Shown here piece after piece: positions 43,270-54,054 of a stretch of 56,836 nt of DNA. The position numbers were made by a program, and so were the translations under genes. Each line of letters begins with the position of its first letter. Within the stretch, counting starts at the first letter, position 1. This stretch comes from Muricoccus roseus (GTDB lineage Bacteria > Pseudomonadota > Alphaproteobacteria > Acetobacterales > Acetobacteraceae). The stretch lies in contig NZ_FQZF01000033.1 of assembly GCF_900141905.1 (NCBI RefSeq), positions 1 through 56,836 of the forward strand, read 5' to 3'. The notes beneath the pieces were generated by a model that was given only the letters and a program-made list of their open reading frames with translations, had not been told where the DNA came from and made no database searches.

Positions 43270-43986
43270 TCAGCCAAAGATTGGCCCGGCCAGCCCCGCG
43301 ATCTCGCGCACCAGCTTGCGGCGCACGGCATTGCCGAAGGATTCGAAATCCTCGGCCGCGATGAGGAAGGCGCCGTCGCCGCCGATGACGGAGTCCCGGT
43401 AGTAGTGGTCCAGCGGCACGGGGGAAGGCCGCCCGAAGGTCGGGCGGTCGTTCATGATCGGAAGGCCGTTGATCGTCACGCCTTCCGCCACCACCCGGTC
43501 CCGCACCTGCTCCACGGGAAGGCCGCTGTTGTTCACCCCGTCGCCCGAGACGTCGATCACCCGGCGCGTGCCCTCGAAGGGCGATTCCGAAAGGGTGCGC
43601 ATGGAAAAGTCGAGCCCGCCCGAGATCGAGGTCCAGGACAGTGCGACGCGCGGCGCGCGTTCCAGCATCGCGGCCCATTCCTGGGCCTCAGCCTGATTTC
43701 CGATATGGGTCCAGGGAATGACGAGCCGCTGGTAGTCCGACCCGGCCCATTCGACATAGGCCACCGCGATGGCGCCCATCATCCCGGAGCGGATCGCCTC
43801 CAGCACCCGCGGATCGGTGATGGCGCTGCGATAGCCCTCGCGCTGGAGCCGCGCCTCGTCGTCATCGATGGAGCGGGACACATCCACGGCCAGCACGAGC
43901 AGCAGGTCCACCGCCCCTTCCGCGCGCGCCGGTGCCGCGGGAAGCATCGCGGCGCCGCTGGCCGCGAGAAGGGAGCGTCGCCGCAT
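43270..43986 (-). CDS. DUF1194 von Willebrand factor A-like secreted protein
   Basis: 238 aa. The Tat-type signal MRRRSLLAASGAAMLPAAPARA is followed by a VWA fold with the MIDAS motif DVSRSIDDDE and the later DVSGDGVNNSG. Family proteins are exported and probably bind ligands through a metal. ATG 43986 was preferred because it has GAGG upstream and gives a clean signal; 44019 and 44046 are also in frame. Confidence 0.85.
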   Translation of the reverse strand: MRRRSLLAASGAAMLPAAPARAEGAVDLLLVLAVDVSRSIDDDEARLQREGYRSAITDPRVLEAIRSGMMGAIAVAYVEWAGSDYQRLVIPWTHIGNQAEAQEWAAMLERAPRVALSWTSISGGLDFSMRTLSESPFEGTRRVIDVSGDGVNNSGLPVEQVRDRVVAEGVTINGLPIMNDRPTFGRPSPVPLDHYYRDSVIGGDGAFLIAAEDFESFGNAVRRKLVREIAGLAGPIFG

Positions 43987-44072
43987 GGAACCATGTCCTC
44001 GCGCCAGTGCTCTCTTCATCAGAACAGCGGGCGTGGGCAGCCGCAACGATTTTGTCGCAATGCACGGCTTTG

Positions 44073-44741
44073 TCAGCCGGGCAGCAGCACCCCCGGAACG
44101 GTCGCGGCATCCGGCACCCAGCCGCCCTCCCCCGGGCGCAGCAGAGGCGTGGCGAAGGCGGCGCAGACCGGCACATCGGCCGGCCAGGAGGGAACCCAGC
44201 GATCCCCCTGCGCCATGGCCACGCAGAGCCCCACCGGGCGCACCCCCACCCGCCGCAGCAGCGCCAGCCCGGCCAGCGCGGAGCTTCCCGTGCTGATCAC
44301 GTCATCCACCAGCAGCACTCGCCGCCCCTCCAGCCGCGAGAGGATGCGGGGGGCCAGCCACATCCGCCGCTCCCCGGGGGTGGTGGAGGAGGAGACGGGG
44401 ACGGAGAGCCCCTCCTCGTACCAGCGCTTGCGGGAATAGCCGGCGGCCACCCAGTTCGGGTGCCCCAGCGCCTCGGCCACCAGGGGCGCGAGCGCATGGC
44501 CCAGGGTGGGCAGGCCGCAGACCACCTCCGCCCCCAGGGGCCGTGCGGCCTCGGCCATCCAGCCCGCGATCCGGCGCAGCACCGCGAAGGAGGCCTGGTT
44601 GACGATCAGCCCCGTGACCGCCACCCCGCCATAATCGCGCAGTGGCAGCCGCAGGGCCGATCCGTCCGGCATGGGAACGGCCATACTGCCCTGATGCGGC
44701 GCTCGATCCGGGGCCGGGTCAAATCTCTGCCAGAACTCCAT
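44073..44741 (-). CDS. Phosphoribosyltransferase family protein
   Basis: 222 aa. The PRPP-binding motif VLLVDDVISTGSSA is typical of type I phosphoribosyltransferases; the N-terminal half has PLRDYGGVAVTGLIVNQASF. Such proteins act in purine or pyrimidine salvage, but the base specificity is not evident, and some members are regulators. It is divergent from the ABC transporter operon, with 93 nt between. Confidence 0.85.
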   Translation of the reverse strand: MEFWQRFDPAPDRAPHQGSMAVPMPDGSALRLPLRDYGGVAVTGLIVNQASFAVLRRIAGWMAEAARPLGAEVVCGLPTLGHALAPLVAEALGHPNWVAAGYSRKRWYEEGLSVPVSSSTTPGERRMWLAPRILSRLEGRRVLLVDDVISTGSSALAGLALLRRVGVRPVGLCVAMAQGDRWVPSWPADVPVCAAFATPLLRPGEGGWVPDAATVPGVLLPG

Positions 44742-44834
44742 GGCATCGCGCTTGGCATAGCCGATGTTGGTGGTCCAGCCTTGCGGAACGCCTAAAGCTC
44801 AGGCATCCGCCGCGCCCTTACCCGGAGACGAAGC

Positions 44835-46433
44835 ATGACCACCCGCCGGAACCTCCTCGCCGCCTCGGGCGCCGCCTTCCTGCCCTGGGACTCGCTGATC
44901 CGGGCCGCCCATGCCCAGACGCCGCCCGGCGTCATCGTCATGGCCAAGCAGATCGACGACATCATCACGCTCGATCCGGCCGAGAGCTTTGAATACACGG
45001 CGCAGGAGATCGCCGGGAACGTTTACCAGAAGCTGGTCACCACCCCGAATGACGAGCCGTCCCGCCTGACCGGCGACCTGGCGGAGAGCTGGACCGCAAG
45101 CGAAGACGCGAAGACCTTCACCTTCCGCCTGAAGCCCGGCCAGAAGTTCTCCAGCGGCCGCGAGGTGACGGCGGAGGACGTGGCCTATTCCCTCCAGCGG
45201 GTCGTGGCGCTGAACAAGAGCCCGGCCTTCATCATCAACCAATTCGGCTTCACCAAGGACAACATGGCGCAGACCATCCGCGCCACCGATCCGCGCACCG
45301 TGGTGCTGACCACCGCCGAGCCGACCGCCACCTCATTCCTGCTCTACTGCCTCTCCGCCGGGGTGGGCTCCATCGTGGAGAAGGCCACCGTCTCCGGCCG
45401 TGCCCAGGGCGAGGATTGGGGCAATGCCTGGCTGAAGGGCAATTCCGCCGGCTCCGGCCCCTACAGCATCGTCTCCTGGCGGGCGAGCGAGGCGGTGACG
45501 CTGCAGGCCAATGCCAACTCCGCCACCCCGCCCGCCACGCGCCGCATCATCATGCGCCACGTGGCCGATCCCTCCGCCCAGTTGCTCGGCCTGCAGCGCG
45601 GCGACTACGACCTCGCGCGCAACCTCGCCTCCGACCAGATCAAGACGCTGAGCGGCGACCGCAGCTACACCGTGGTCTCCCAGCGCAAGGCGAGCCTGCT
45701 CTACGTCGCCATGAACCAGAAGAACCCGATCCTGGCCAAGCTGCAGGTCCGCCAGGCGATCAAGATGGCGATCGACTACGAGGGCATCCAGCGCAACATC
45801 GTCCCGAACAACTACGCCGTGCACCAGGCCTTCCTGCCCGAGGGCCTGCCCGGTGCGCTGACCGAGAAGCCGTTCAAGCTGGACGTCGCCGCCGCGAAGC
45901 GCCTGCTCGCCGAGGCCGGGCACCCGGACGGCTTCGAATGCAGCTTCGACTTCTTCTCCGGCGCCCCGGTGGGCGACATCGCCCAGGCGCTGCAGGCGAA
46001 CCTGGCCGCCATCGGCATCCGCCCGCGCATGCTGCCCGGCGAGATGCGCGCGGTCATCACTAAGACCCGCGCGCGCCAGCACGACCTCGCCCTCCTGCGC
46101 TGGGGCTCGGACTATTTCGACCCGCACAGCAATGCCGAGGCCTTCAGCATGAACCCGGACAATGGAGAGGATGCGCGCAACAAGACCCTCGCCTGGCGCT
46201 CCAGCTGGAACATCCCCGAGCTGACCGCCCGCACCCTGGCGGCGGTGAAGGAAACCGACACGGCCAAGCGCGTGGCCATGTACGAGGCGCTCCAGCGCGA
46301 GCACCAGCAGACCAGCCCCTTCGCCGTCATGCTGCAGGAGCTGGAGACGGCGGTGATGCGGAACAGCCTGCGCGGCATGCAGATCGGCGTGCTGAGCGAC
46401 CGCACCAGCTACGCCACCGTCGCCAAGGGCTGA
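44835..46433 (+). CDS. ABC transporter substrate-binding protein (dipeptide/oligopeptide, SBP_bac_5)
   Basis: 532-aa periplasmic binding protein. A Tat-type signal (TTRRNLLAASGAAF... AAHAQ) is followed by MAKQIDDIITLDPAESFEYTAQEI and the SBP_bac_5 core (LAESWTASEDAKTFTFRLK). First gene of a five-gene transporter operon; GGAGACGAAGC precedes the ATG. It could bind peptides, opines or a glycoside; the ligand cannot be told. Confidence 0.94.
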   Translation: MTTRRNLLAASGAAFLPWDSLIRAAHAQTPPGVIVMAKQIDDIITLDPAESFEYTAQEIAGNVYQKLVTTPNDEPSRLTGDLAESWTASEDAKTFTFRLKPGQKFSSGREVTAEDVAYSLQRVVALNKSPAFIINQFGFTKDNMAQTIRATDPRTVVLTTAEPTATSFLLYCLSAGVGSIVEKATVSGRAQGEDWGNAWLKGNSAGSGPYSIVSWRASEAVTLQANANSATPPATRRIIMRHVADPSAQLLGLQRGDYDLARNLASDQIKTLSGDRSYTVVSQRKASLLYVAMNQKNPILAKLQVRQAIKMAIDYEGIQRNIVPNNYAVHQAFLPEGLPGALTEKPFKLDVAAAKRLLAEAGHPDGFECSFDFFSGAPVGDIAQALQANLAAIGIRPRMLPGEMRAVITKTRARQHDLALLRWGSDYFDPHSNAEAFSMNPDNGEDARNKTLAWRSSWNIPELTARTLAAVKETDTAKRVAMYEALQREHQQTSPFAVMLQELETAVMRNSLRGMQIGVLSDRTSYATVAKG

Positions 46434-46437
46434 TCGG

Positions 46438-47447
<1,010 letters not shown>

Positions 47448-47451
<4 letters not shown>

Positions 47452-48473
47452 GCGCCGGTCCCACCCCCGGCAGCCCCATGGCCGATGCGGCCACCGCCAC
47501 CGCGGCGGTGGAGCCCATCCCGCCCGATGCCGTGCCGGAAGCGGCCGGCGCGCCCTCTCCCCGCGGGCCGGGCGGCGTGCCGCGCCGGCGTGAGTGGCTG
47601 CTGACCGACGCGCCCGCCTCGCGCTCCCAGGCCGCATGGGGCCGGCGCTACCAGGCTTGGCTCGCCTTCCGGCGGAACCCGCTGGCCACGGTGGGGCTGG
47701 CGGTCATCCTCGTGATGCTGCTGCTCATCCTGCTGGCCCCCGTGCTGGCCACACATGACCCGGGCATCCAGGAACTCGGCAACCGCCTCGCCGCCCCTTC
47801 CGCCCAGCACTGGCTGGGCACGGATGAGCTGGGGCGCGATGTCTGGTCGCGCCTGCTCTATGGCGGCCGCATCACGCTGGGCATGGTCGTGGCGGTGGTG
47901 CTGCTCGTCGCGCCGCTCGGCCTGCTGGTGGGCTGCGTGGCCGGCTATGCCGGCGGCATCTGGGACCGGCTGCTGATGCGCGTGACGGATGTGTTCCTCG
48001 CCTTCCCCCGGCTGATCCTCGCCCTCGCCTTCGTCGCCGCCATGCGCCCGGGGGTGGAGAGCGCGGTCATCGCCATCGCCCTCACGGCCTGGCCGCCCTA
48101 TGCCCGCCTTGCCCGGGCGGAGACGCTGACCATCCGCCGCACGGATTACGTGGCCGCGGCCCGGATGACCGGCGCCTCCCACGCCCGCATCGTGCTGCGG
48201 CATGTCATGCCCATGTGCATGCCCTCCCTCGTCGTGCGCGTCACGCTAGACATGTCCTCCATCATCCTCACCGCCGCGGGCCTCGGCTTCCTCGGCCTCG
48301 GCGCGCAGCCGCCCCTGCCCGAATGGGGCACGATGATCGCGACCGCCCGCCGCTTCATCCTGGAGCAGTGGTGGGTCGCGCTGATGCCCGGCATCGCCAT
48401 CTTCGCCGCCTCCCTCGCCTTCAACCTGCTGGGGGATGGCCTCCGCGACGTGCTGGATCCGAAGCAGCGATGA
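47448..48473 (+). CDS. ABC transporter permease, DppC type
   Basis: 341 aa. A Pro/Ala-rich cytoplasmic N-terminus of about 60 residues precedes the usual FRRNPLATVGLAVILVML start, the LGTDELGRDVWSRLLYGGRI loop and the EAA motif DYVAAARMTGASHARIVLRH. It pairs with the upstream DppB-type subunit. ATGA overlaps at both ends. Confidence 0.94.
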
Positions 48474-49333
48474 GCGATCCATCCCTCCGGGGGGAACCCC
48501 TGGTCGCCGTGCGCAACCTGCATGTCGCCTTCCCCTCCGCCACCGGCGTCACCCAGGCGGTGCGCGGCGTCTCCTTCTCCATCGGGCGGGAGAAGCTGGG
48601 CATCGTGGGGGAGAGCGGGTCGGGCAAGTCCGTCACCGGCCGCGCCCTGATGCGCCTCCTGCCCGCCTCCGCCCAGGTGCGCGCCGATGCGCTGCGCTTC
48701 GGCACCACGGACATCCTCGCCGCCTCGGAACGCGAGATGCGCAGCCTGCGCGGCGGCCGGATCGGGCTGGTGTTGCAGGACCCGAAATACAGCCTGAACC
48801 CCGTGATGACGGCGGGCAGCCAGATCGCCGAGGCCCTGCGCGCGCATGCGAGGATGGGTAAGCGGGAGGCCCGGGACGCCGCGCTGAACCTGCTGGAGAG
48901 CGTGAAGATCCGCGATCCCCGCCGCGTCCACGACGCCTATCCGCACGAGCTCTCGGGCGGCATGGGCCAGCGCGTGATGATCGCGATGATGCTGGCCCCG
49001 AACCCCGAGCTGCTGATCGCCGACGAGCCCACCTCCGCCCTGGATGCCAGCGTGCAGTCCGAGATCCTGAGCCTGATCGAGGAGCAGGTGGACCAGCGCG
49101 GCATGGCGCTGATGCTCATCAGCCACGATCTCCCCCTCGTCTCCCGCTTCTGCGACCGGGTGGCGGTGATGTATGCCGGCCAGGTGATGGAGGAGCTGCC
49201 CGCCGCCGACCTGCACAAGGCGACGCATGGCTACACGCGCGGGCTGCTGGAATGCCTCCCCAGCCTCACGGAGAAGCGGGACCGGCTGCCGACCCTGAGG
49301 CGCGACCCCGCATGGCTGGCGCCGCACGCATGA
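48470..49333 (+). CDS. ABC transporter ATP-binding protein, DppD type
   Basis: 287 aa. Walker A GESGSGKSV, signature LSGGMGQRV, Walker B LLIADEPTSALD. The C-terminal oligopeptide-transporter end (HGYTRGLLECLPSL) is present but short, without an obvious 4-Cys iron-sulfur motif. The start at 48470 lies in the ATGA overlap. Confidence 0.94.
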   Translation: MSDPSLRGEPLVAVRNLHVAFPSATGVTQAVRGVSFSIGREKLGIVGESGSGKSVTGRALMRLLPASAQVRADALRFGTTDILAASEREMRSLRGGRIGLVLQDPKYSLNPVMTAGSQIAEALRAHARMGKREARDAALNLLESVKIRDPRRVHDAYPHELSGGMGQRVMIAMMLAPNPELLIADEPTSALDASVQSEILSLIEEQVDQRGMALMLISHDLPLVSRFCDRVAVMYAGQVMEELPAADLHKATHGYTRGLLECLPSLTEKRDRLPTLRRDPAWLAPHA

Positions 49334-50067
49334 TCGACATCCAGAACCTCGACATCCGCTTCGGCGCCAACCACGCGGTGCGCGGCATCTCCTTCCACGT
49401 GGGTGCCGGCGAGACCTTCGGCCTGGTAGGCGAGAGCGGCAGCGGCAAGTCCACCGTGCTGCGCGCCATCGCCGGGCTGATCACGGAATGGACCGGCGGC
49501 ATCGCGGTGGACGGAAAGGCGCTCGGCCGCCGGCGCGACCGCGCTTTCTTCCGCACGGTGCAGATGGTGTTCCAGGACCCCTATGGCTCGCTGCACCCGC
49601 GCCAGACGGTGGACCGCATCCTTTCTGAGCCGCTGGCCGTGCACGGGGTGAAGGACGCCGATGCCCGCATCCTCCGCGCTTTGGAGGAGGTTGCCCTCCC
49701 CCGCGCCGCGCGCTTCCGCTACCCGCACCAACTCTCCGGCGGCCAGCGCCAGCGCGTGGCCATCGCCCGTGCCCTGGTGGCCGACCCCCGCATCCTGCTG
49801 CTGGACGAGCCGACCAGCGCGCTCGACGTCTCCGTGCAGGCCGAGGTGCTCAACCTGCTGGCGGACCTGCGCGCCGCGCGCGGCCTCACCTGCATCCTCG
49901 TCTCGCACAACCTGGCGGTGGTCGCGCATCTCTGCGGCAGGCTGGCGGTGATGCAGGGCGGGCGGATCGTGGAGGTGCTGGACGAGGCCGCCCTGCGAGC
50001 CGGGAAGGCCGTGCATCCCCATACCCAGGACCTGATCCGCCTCTCCCACACGCTGGAGAGCGCCTGA
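49330..50067 (+). CDS. ABC transporter ATP-binding protein, DppF type
   Basis: 245 aa. Walker A GESGSGKST, Q-loop VFQDPYGSLHPRQTV, signature LSGGQRQRV, Walker B LLLDEPTSALDVSVQ. It is shorter than typical DppF (about 330) because the C-terminal extension is nearly absent. It closes the operon and overlaps the previous gene by 4 nt. Confidence 0.93.
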   Translation: MIDIQNLDIRFGANHAVRGISFHVGAGETFGLVGESGSGKSTVLRAIAGLITEWTGGIAVDGKALGRRRDRAFFRTVQMVFQDPYGSLHPRQTVDRILSEPLAVHGVKDADARILRALEEVALPRAARFRYPHQLSGGQRQRVAIARALVADPRILLLDEPTSALDVSVQAEVLNLLADLRAARGLTCILVSHNLAVVAHLCGRLAVMQGGRIVEVLDEAALRAGKAVHPHTQDLIRLSHTLESA

Positions 50068-50134
50068 GGGCGCGGCCGACGCAACCACCCCCGCCGCCCC
50101 GCGCTTCTCGCCCGACAGAACTGGGGAAGACAGG

Positions 50135-50326
50135 ATGCTGGTCGGTCGGATCGCGAAGGCGTTGATCGGGGCCGCTATCCGACGGCAGCAGAACCGCGCG
50201 CTCGGCTCCATCGGCCTGGGCGGCTGGAAGCTGCACCTTTTCCGTGCCGTGCAGGCCGCTATGCGCCAGGGGCGGCGCGGGCCGGGGCAGCCGATGCCGC
50301 GCCCGCCCCGGCGGGATATCGGCTAA
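50135..50326 (+). CDS. Small basic protein of unknown function
   Basis: 63 aa (RIAKALIGAAIRRQQNRALG, then an Arg/Gly/Pro-rich end). GGGGAAGACAGG lies before the ATG. The stop codon falls inside the CTAAG duplication of the inverted-repeat element that follows, so the original 3' end may have been changed by its insertion. Expression is uncertain. Confidence 0.45.
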   Translation: MLVGRIAKALIGAAIRRQQNRALGSIGLGGWKLHLFRAVQAAMRQGRRGPGQPMPRPPRRDIG

Positions 50327-50327
50327 G

Positions 50328-50486
50328 TGACCGTTTGAGAATGCGGCGGCAGAGGGCTGTCGAGGGATTTTCGGCTCGGGCGGAGTGGACCGGTGAAGCC
50401 GATAGCGGGGCTATCGGCGAGACGGGACGCGCCGATCCGGCGCGAAAAGCCCCGGCAGACCGACCCGTCCCATTCTCAAACGGTCG
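50328..50486. mobile_element. MITE-like inverted-repeat element
   Basis: About 159 bp with 16-bp terminal inverted repeats: TGACCGTTTGAGAATG (50328-50343) and CATTCTCAAACGGTCG (50471-50486), one mismatch. CTAAG flanks both ends (50323-50327 and 50487-50491) like a 5-bp target duplication. Inside is a perfect 9-bp hairpin, GCCGATAGC / GCTATCGGC (50398-50418). No coding capacity. It lies between two convergent genes. Confidence 0.7.
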
Positions 50487-50494
50487 CTAAGGGC

Positions 50495-51049
50495 TCAGCC
50501 CAGCTTCCGCACCACCCGCGCCGGGTTCCCCACCGCCAGTACGCCCGAAGGCAGGTCGCGGTTCACCACCGCCCCGGCGCCCACCACCGTGTCATCCCCG
50601 ATCGTCACCCCCGGCAGCACGATGCAGCCGCCACCCAGCCAGACGTTGCGCCCGATGGTCACGGGATGCGCGCTCTCGATCCCCGCCGCGCGCGGCCCGG
50701 CTTCCAGCGGATGCGTGGCCGTGTAGATCTGCACGGAGGGCGCCACCTGGCAGTGGTCCCCCAGGGTGATCGGCGCGCAGTCCAGGAAGACGCAGTTGAA
50801 GTTCACGTAGCTGGCCGCGCCGATGCGGATGTTGCTGCCGTAGTCGCAGCGGAAGCCCGGCATCACCATGGTCTTCTCACCGATCCCGCCCAGCAGCTCC
50901 TCCAGCCCGGCGCGCCGGGCCGCCTCATCCTCGGGCGGCAGGGCATCGATGCTGAGGATCAGCGACCGCGCCCGGTAGCGCGCCGCCAACAGGTCCGGAT
51001 CCATGCCGTCATAGGGCAGGCCGGCCAGCATCTTCTCGCCTTCGGTCAT
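50495..51049 (-). CDS. Maltose/galactoside O-acetyltransferase family (hexapeptide repeat)
   Basis: 184-aa acetyl-CoA-dependent acyltransferase. The N-terminal MAC domain (TEGEKMLAGLPYDGMDPDLL) is followed by left-handed beta-helix repeats, the catalytic His in YTATHPLEAG, and VTIGRNVWLGGGCIVLPGVTIGD. ATG 51049 begins the family sequence; the frame from 51097 adds unrelated residues. Confidence 0.92.
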   Translation of the reverse strand: MTEGEKMLAGLPYDGMDPDLLAARYRARSLILSIDALPPEDEAARRAGLEELLGGIGEKTMVMPGFRCDYGSNIRIGAASYVNFNCVFLDCAPITLGDHCQVAPSVQIYTATHPLEAGPRAAGIESAHPVTIGRNVWLGGGCIVLPGVTIGDDTVVGAGAVVNRDLPSGVLAVGNPARVVRKLG

Positions 51050-51147
51050 GCCGCCAGATTGGGCCCGCCGGCGCCGGCAGGCCACCCCTTGCCGCACTCG
51101 TTCCGCTCTCGCAGAGTGCCCGCAACGATCCGGGGGAGGAAGAGACG

Positions 51148-52191
51148 ATGACCCAGCGCGTGAGCCGCCGATCCCTGCTGGCCATGGGCACCGCCCTGCC
51201 GGCCCTTGCCATGCCGACCATCGGCCGCGCCCAGGGCCGCTACAAGCCGGAATACAAGATCACGGTGGTGGGCAACCGCCCCATCGCCCTCTCGGAATCG
51301 GCCTTCGTCTGGGCGGACCTGGTGAACCAGCGCTCGGAAGGGCGGCTGAACTTCAAGGTCTATCCCGGCTCCTCCCTCGTCGGCGGCGATCAGACGCGGG
51401 AGCTGGTGGCGATCCGCCAGGGCGTGATCGACGGCGCGGTCTTCTCGACCATCAACATCTCCCCCCAGGTCCGGGAGATGAACATCTTCTCCCTCCCCTT
51501 CCTCATGCCCAACACCGCGGCCTTCGACGCGCTGGTGGCCAGCGAGGTCGGCGCCGCGCTCTTCCGCACCCTCGCCCAGCGCGACATCGAGCCGCTGGCC
51601 TGGGGTGAGAACGGCTTCCGCGAGATCAGCAACTCCAAGCGCGCCATCCGCGCACCCGGGGACCTGCGCGGGCTGAAGATCCGCTTCGCCGCCGGTGCCA
51701 TCTTCTCCGAGATCTACACGTCGCTCGGCGCCAACCCGGTGCAGATGTCCTTCGCCGATCTCCAGCCGGCCCTCTCCACCGGCGCGGTGGACGGGCAGGA
51801 GAACCCGGTGAACCTCTTCCTCGGCTTCCGCATGGACACGCTGGCCCAGAAGCACCTCACGCTCTGGAACTACTGCGCGGATGCCGGGATCGTCGCGATC
51901 AGCAAGCAGGCGCTCGCCGCGTTCGAGCCGCGCGACAGGGAGATCGTCGTGGAAGCGGCGCGCGAGGCCGGGCAGGCCGGTAATAACGCCGCCCGCAAGG
52001 GGCTGGGCGCGAATGGCGACCGCTCCTCCCTGGAGGAATGCGCCCGACGCGGGGTGGAGGTGATCGACCTCACCGCCGCCGAGAAACAGGCCTTCGCCCG
52101 CGCCACCCGCTCCGTCTATGACAAATGGGCCGGAACCGTCGGCACCGACCTCGTCCGTCAGGCCGAGGCCGCCATCGCCCGCGTGAGCTGA
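51148..52191 (+). CDS. TRAP transporter substrate-binding protein (DctP family)
   Basis: 347-aa periplasmic protein. The Tat-type signal SRRSLLAMGTALPALAMPTI is followed by the DctP fold (ELVAIRQGVIDGAVFSTINI, LRGLKIRFAAGAIFSEIYTSLGANPVQM, TGAVDGQENPVNLF). Arg in the LKIRF segment normally binds the carboxylate of the ligand. GGGGGAGGAAGAG precedes the ATG. First gene of the TRAP operon. Confidence 0.94.
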   Translation: MTQRVSRRSLLAMGTALPALAMPTIGRAQGRYKPEYKITVVGNRPIALSESAFVWADLVNQRSEGRLNFKVYPGSSLVGGDQTRELVAIRQGVIDGAVFSTINISPQVREMNIFSLPFLMPNTAAFDALVASEVGAALFRTLAQRDIEPLAWGENGFREISNSKRAIRAPGDLRGLKIRFAAGAIFSEIYTSLGANPVQMSFADLQPALSTGAVDGQENPVNLFLGFRMDTLAQKHLTLWNYCADAGIVAISKQALAAFEPRDREIVVEAAREAGQAGNNAARKGLGANGDRSSLEECARRGVEVIDLTAAEKQAFARATRSVYDKWAGTVGTDLVRQAEAAIARVS

Positions 52192-52239
52192 TCTGCCCCG
52201 GGGCGGCCCCGCGCCGCCCCGCCCCTGCCGAAAGCCGCC

Positions 52240-52749
52240 ATGACCGACCACGCCGACATCCAGACCCCGGGCCTGCAGCTCGGGGAGGCCCCGCCGCGCA
52301 TCCCCATCACCCTGGAAGGCGCGCTGGCCGCGGCCGCCATGGCGCTGCTGGCCGTGATCACCATGGCGAATGTACTGACCCGCTACTTTACCGATGTCTC
52401 CCTCGCCTTCACCGAGGAGTATTCGGTCGCGATCATGGTGGTGATGACCTTCCTCGGCAGCGCCGCCGCCTTCGGCGCGGACCGCCACATCCGCGTCACC
52501 TATTTCACCGAGAAGCTGTCCCTCCGCGCCGCGCGCCGCGTGGAGATCTTCGTCCTGCTCTGCGGCCTCGCCGTGTTCGTCCCGCTGGCCTGGTTCGGCG
52601 CCTTCTACACCTGGGACGAATACCGCTTCGAAGTGCTCTCCCCCGGCCTCGGCGTGCCGCAATGGCTCTATACCGGCTGGATGCCGCTGATGGCTGTGGT
52701 GATCTGCGCCCGGCTGGCCGGCCGCATGGTCCGGGTGATCCGCGCATGA
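52240..52749 (+). CDS. TRAP transporter small permease (DctQ family)
   Basis: 169 aa with four membrane segments. The DctQ pattern is visible in NVLTRYFTDVSLAFTEEYSVAIMV and FLGSAAAFGADRHIRV. It starts 48 nt after the binding protein and overlaps DctM by 4 nt. It forms the membrane complex with DctM. Confidence 0.92.
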   Translation: MTDHADIQTPGLQLGEAPPRIPITLEGALAAAAMALLAVITMANVLTRYFTDVSLAFTEEYSVAIMVVMTFLGSAAAFGADRHIRVTYFTEKLSLRAARRVEIFVLLCGLAVFVPLAWFGAFYTWDEYRFEVLSPGLGVPQWLYTGWMPLMAVVICARLAGRMVRVIRA

Positions 52750-54053
52750 CGCTCGCCCTCCTGCTCCTCGTCGTCCTTTTCATCCTGCTCATGCTGGCGG
52801 GGGTTCCCATCGGCGTCGCCATGGGCCTCACCGGCTTCCTCGTCATCGCCATGGAGGGCATGGGCGTCATGGCCCTGCCCACCAATATCTGGACCGGCAT
52901 CGCCAAATACCCGCTGCTCGCGCTCCCTATGTTCGTCCTGGCGGGCATGGTGTTCGAACGGGCCGGCGTCGCCGCACGGCTGGTCGGCTTCGCCCAGCTC
53001 CTCGTCGGTAACCGCACCGGCGCGCTCGCCATCGTCGCCGTGCTGCTCTGCATGGTCCTCGGCGGCGTCAGCGGCTCCGGCGCGGCCGATGCGGCTGCGG
53101 TGGCGGCGGTCATGGTCCCGCCCATGCTCAAGCAGGGCTACCCCGCGCCCTATGTCGCCTCCCTCACCGCGGCTGGCGGCGCGACGGATGTGCTCATCCC
53201 GCCCTCCATCCCCTTCATCGTCTATGCGGTGCTCGTGCCGGGCGTCTCGGTGCCGGCGCTGTTCCTGGCCGGCGTCGTACCCGGAATCCTCTCCGGCCTC
53301 GCCCTGATCGTCCCGGCCGTCTGGCTCGCCCGGCGCGGCGGCTTTGGCCTGCCCGAACCCCGCTCGGCCCGCCCGCCCCTCACCGCCGGGCGGCTCTGGC
53401 GCGCCTTCCTCGACGCCATCTGGGGCCTGGCCGCGCCCGTGGTCATCCTCGGCGGCCTCCGCTCCGGCGCCTTCACCCCCACAGAGGCGGCGGTGGTCGC
53501 GGTCTTCTACGGGCTTTTCGTCGGCGCGGTGGTCTATCGCAGCTTCGGCTGGCGAGACCTCTATGACGTGCTGCGCGACAGCGCGGAGATCTCCGCCGTC
53601 GTCCTGCTCATCATCGCGCTCGCCGCCATCTACGCCCATGCCGGCAGCGCCGCCGGCATCTTCGATGCGCTGGCACAGATGCTGATCGGCCTTACGGACA
53701 ATGAGGTGGTGATGCTGCTCGCGATCACCCTGATGCTGATGATCGCCGGCACGGCGCTGGACGCTATCTCCACCTACCTCATCTTCCTGCCCATCCTCCT
53801 GCCCATAGCCACCCTGTTCCATTGGGACCTGACCTGGTTCGGCGTGATCATCACCATGAACGTCGCCATCGGCGCCTTCACCCCGCCCACCGCCGTCAAC
53901 CTGATGGTCACCTGCCGCATCGCAGGCTGCAGCATGGAGAGCACGATGGTTTGGGTGTGGTGGTTCCTGCTGGCGATGACAGCGGTGATGCTGGCCGTGA
54001 CCTTCATGCCCGAAATCGCCCTGGCCCTTCCGCGCTGGATGGGGGACCTATGA
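52746..54053 (+). CDS. TRAP transporter large permease (DctM family)
   Basis: 435 aa with about 12 membrane segments, the Na+-coupled translocation subunit. Diagnostic pieces are AGVPIGVAMGLTG, VSGSGAADAAAVAAVMVPPM, PPSIPFIVYAV and GAFTPTEAAVVAVFYG. The start at 52746 lies in the ATGA overlap with DctQ. The porin gene starts 1 nt after its stop. Confidence 0.94.
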   Translation: MTLALLLLVVLFILLMLAGVPIGVAMGLTGFLVIAMEGMGVMALPTNIWTGIAKYPLLALPMFVLAGMVFERAGVAARLVGFAQLLVGNRTGALAIVAVLLCMVLGGVSGSGAADAAAVAAVMVPPMLKQGYPAPYVASLTAAGGATDVLIPPSIPFIVYAVLVPGVSVPALFLAGVVPGILSGLALIVPAVWLARRGGFGLPEPRSARPPLTAGRLWRAFLDAIWGLAAPVVILGGLRSGAFTPTEAAVVAVFYGLFVGAVVYRSFGWRDLYDVLRDSAEISAVVLLIIALAAIYAHAGSAAGIFDALAQMLIGLTDNEVVMLLAITLMLMIAGTALDAISTYLIFLPILLPIATLFHWDLTWFGVIITMNVAIGAFTPPTAVNLMVTCRIAGCSMESTMVWVWWFLLAMTAVMLAVTFMPEIALALPRWMGDL

Positions 54054-54054
54054 C

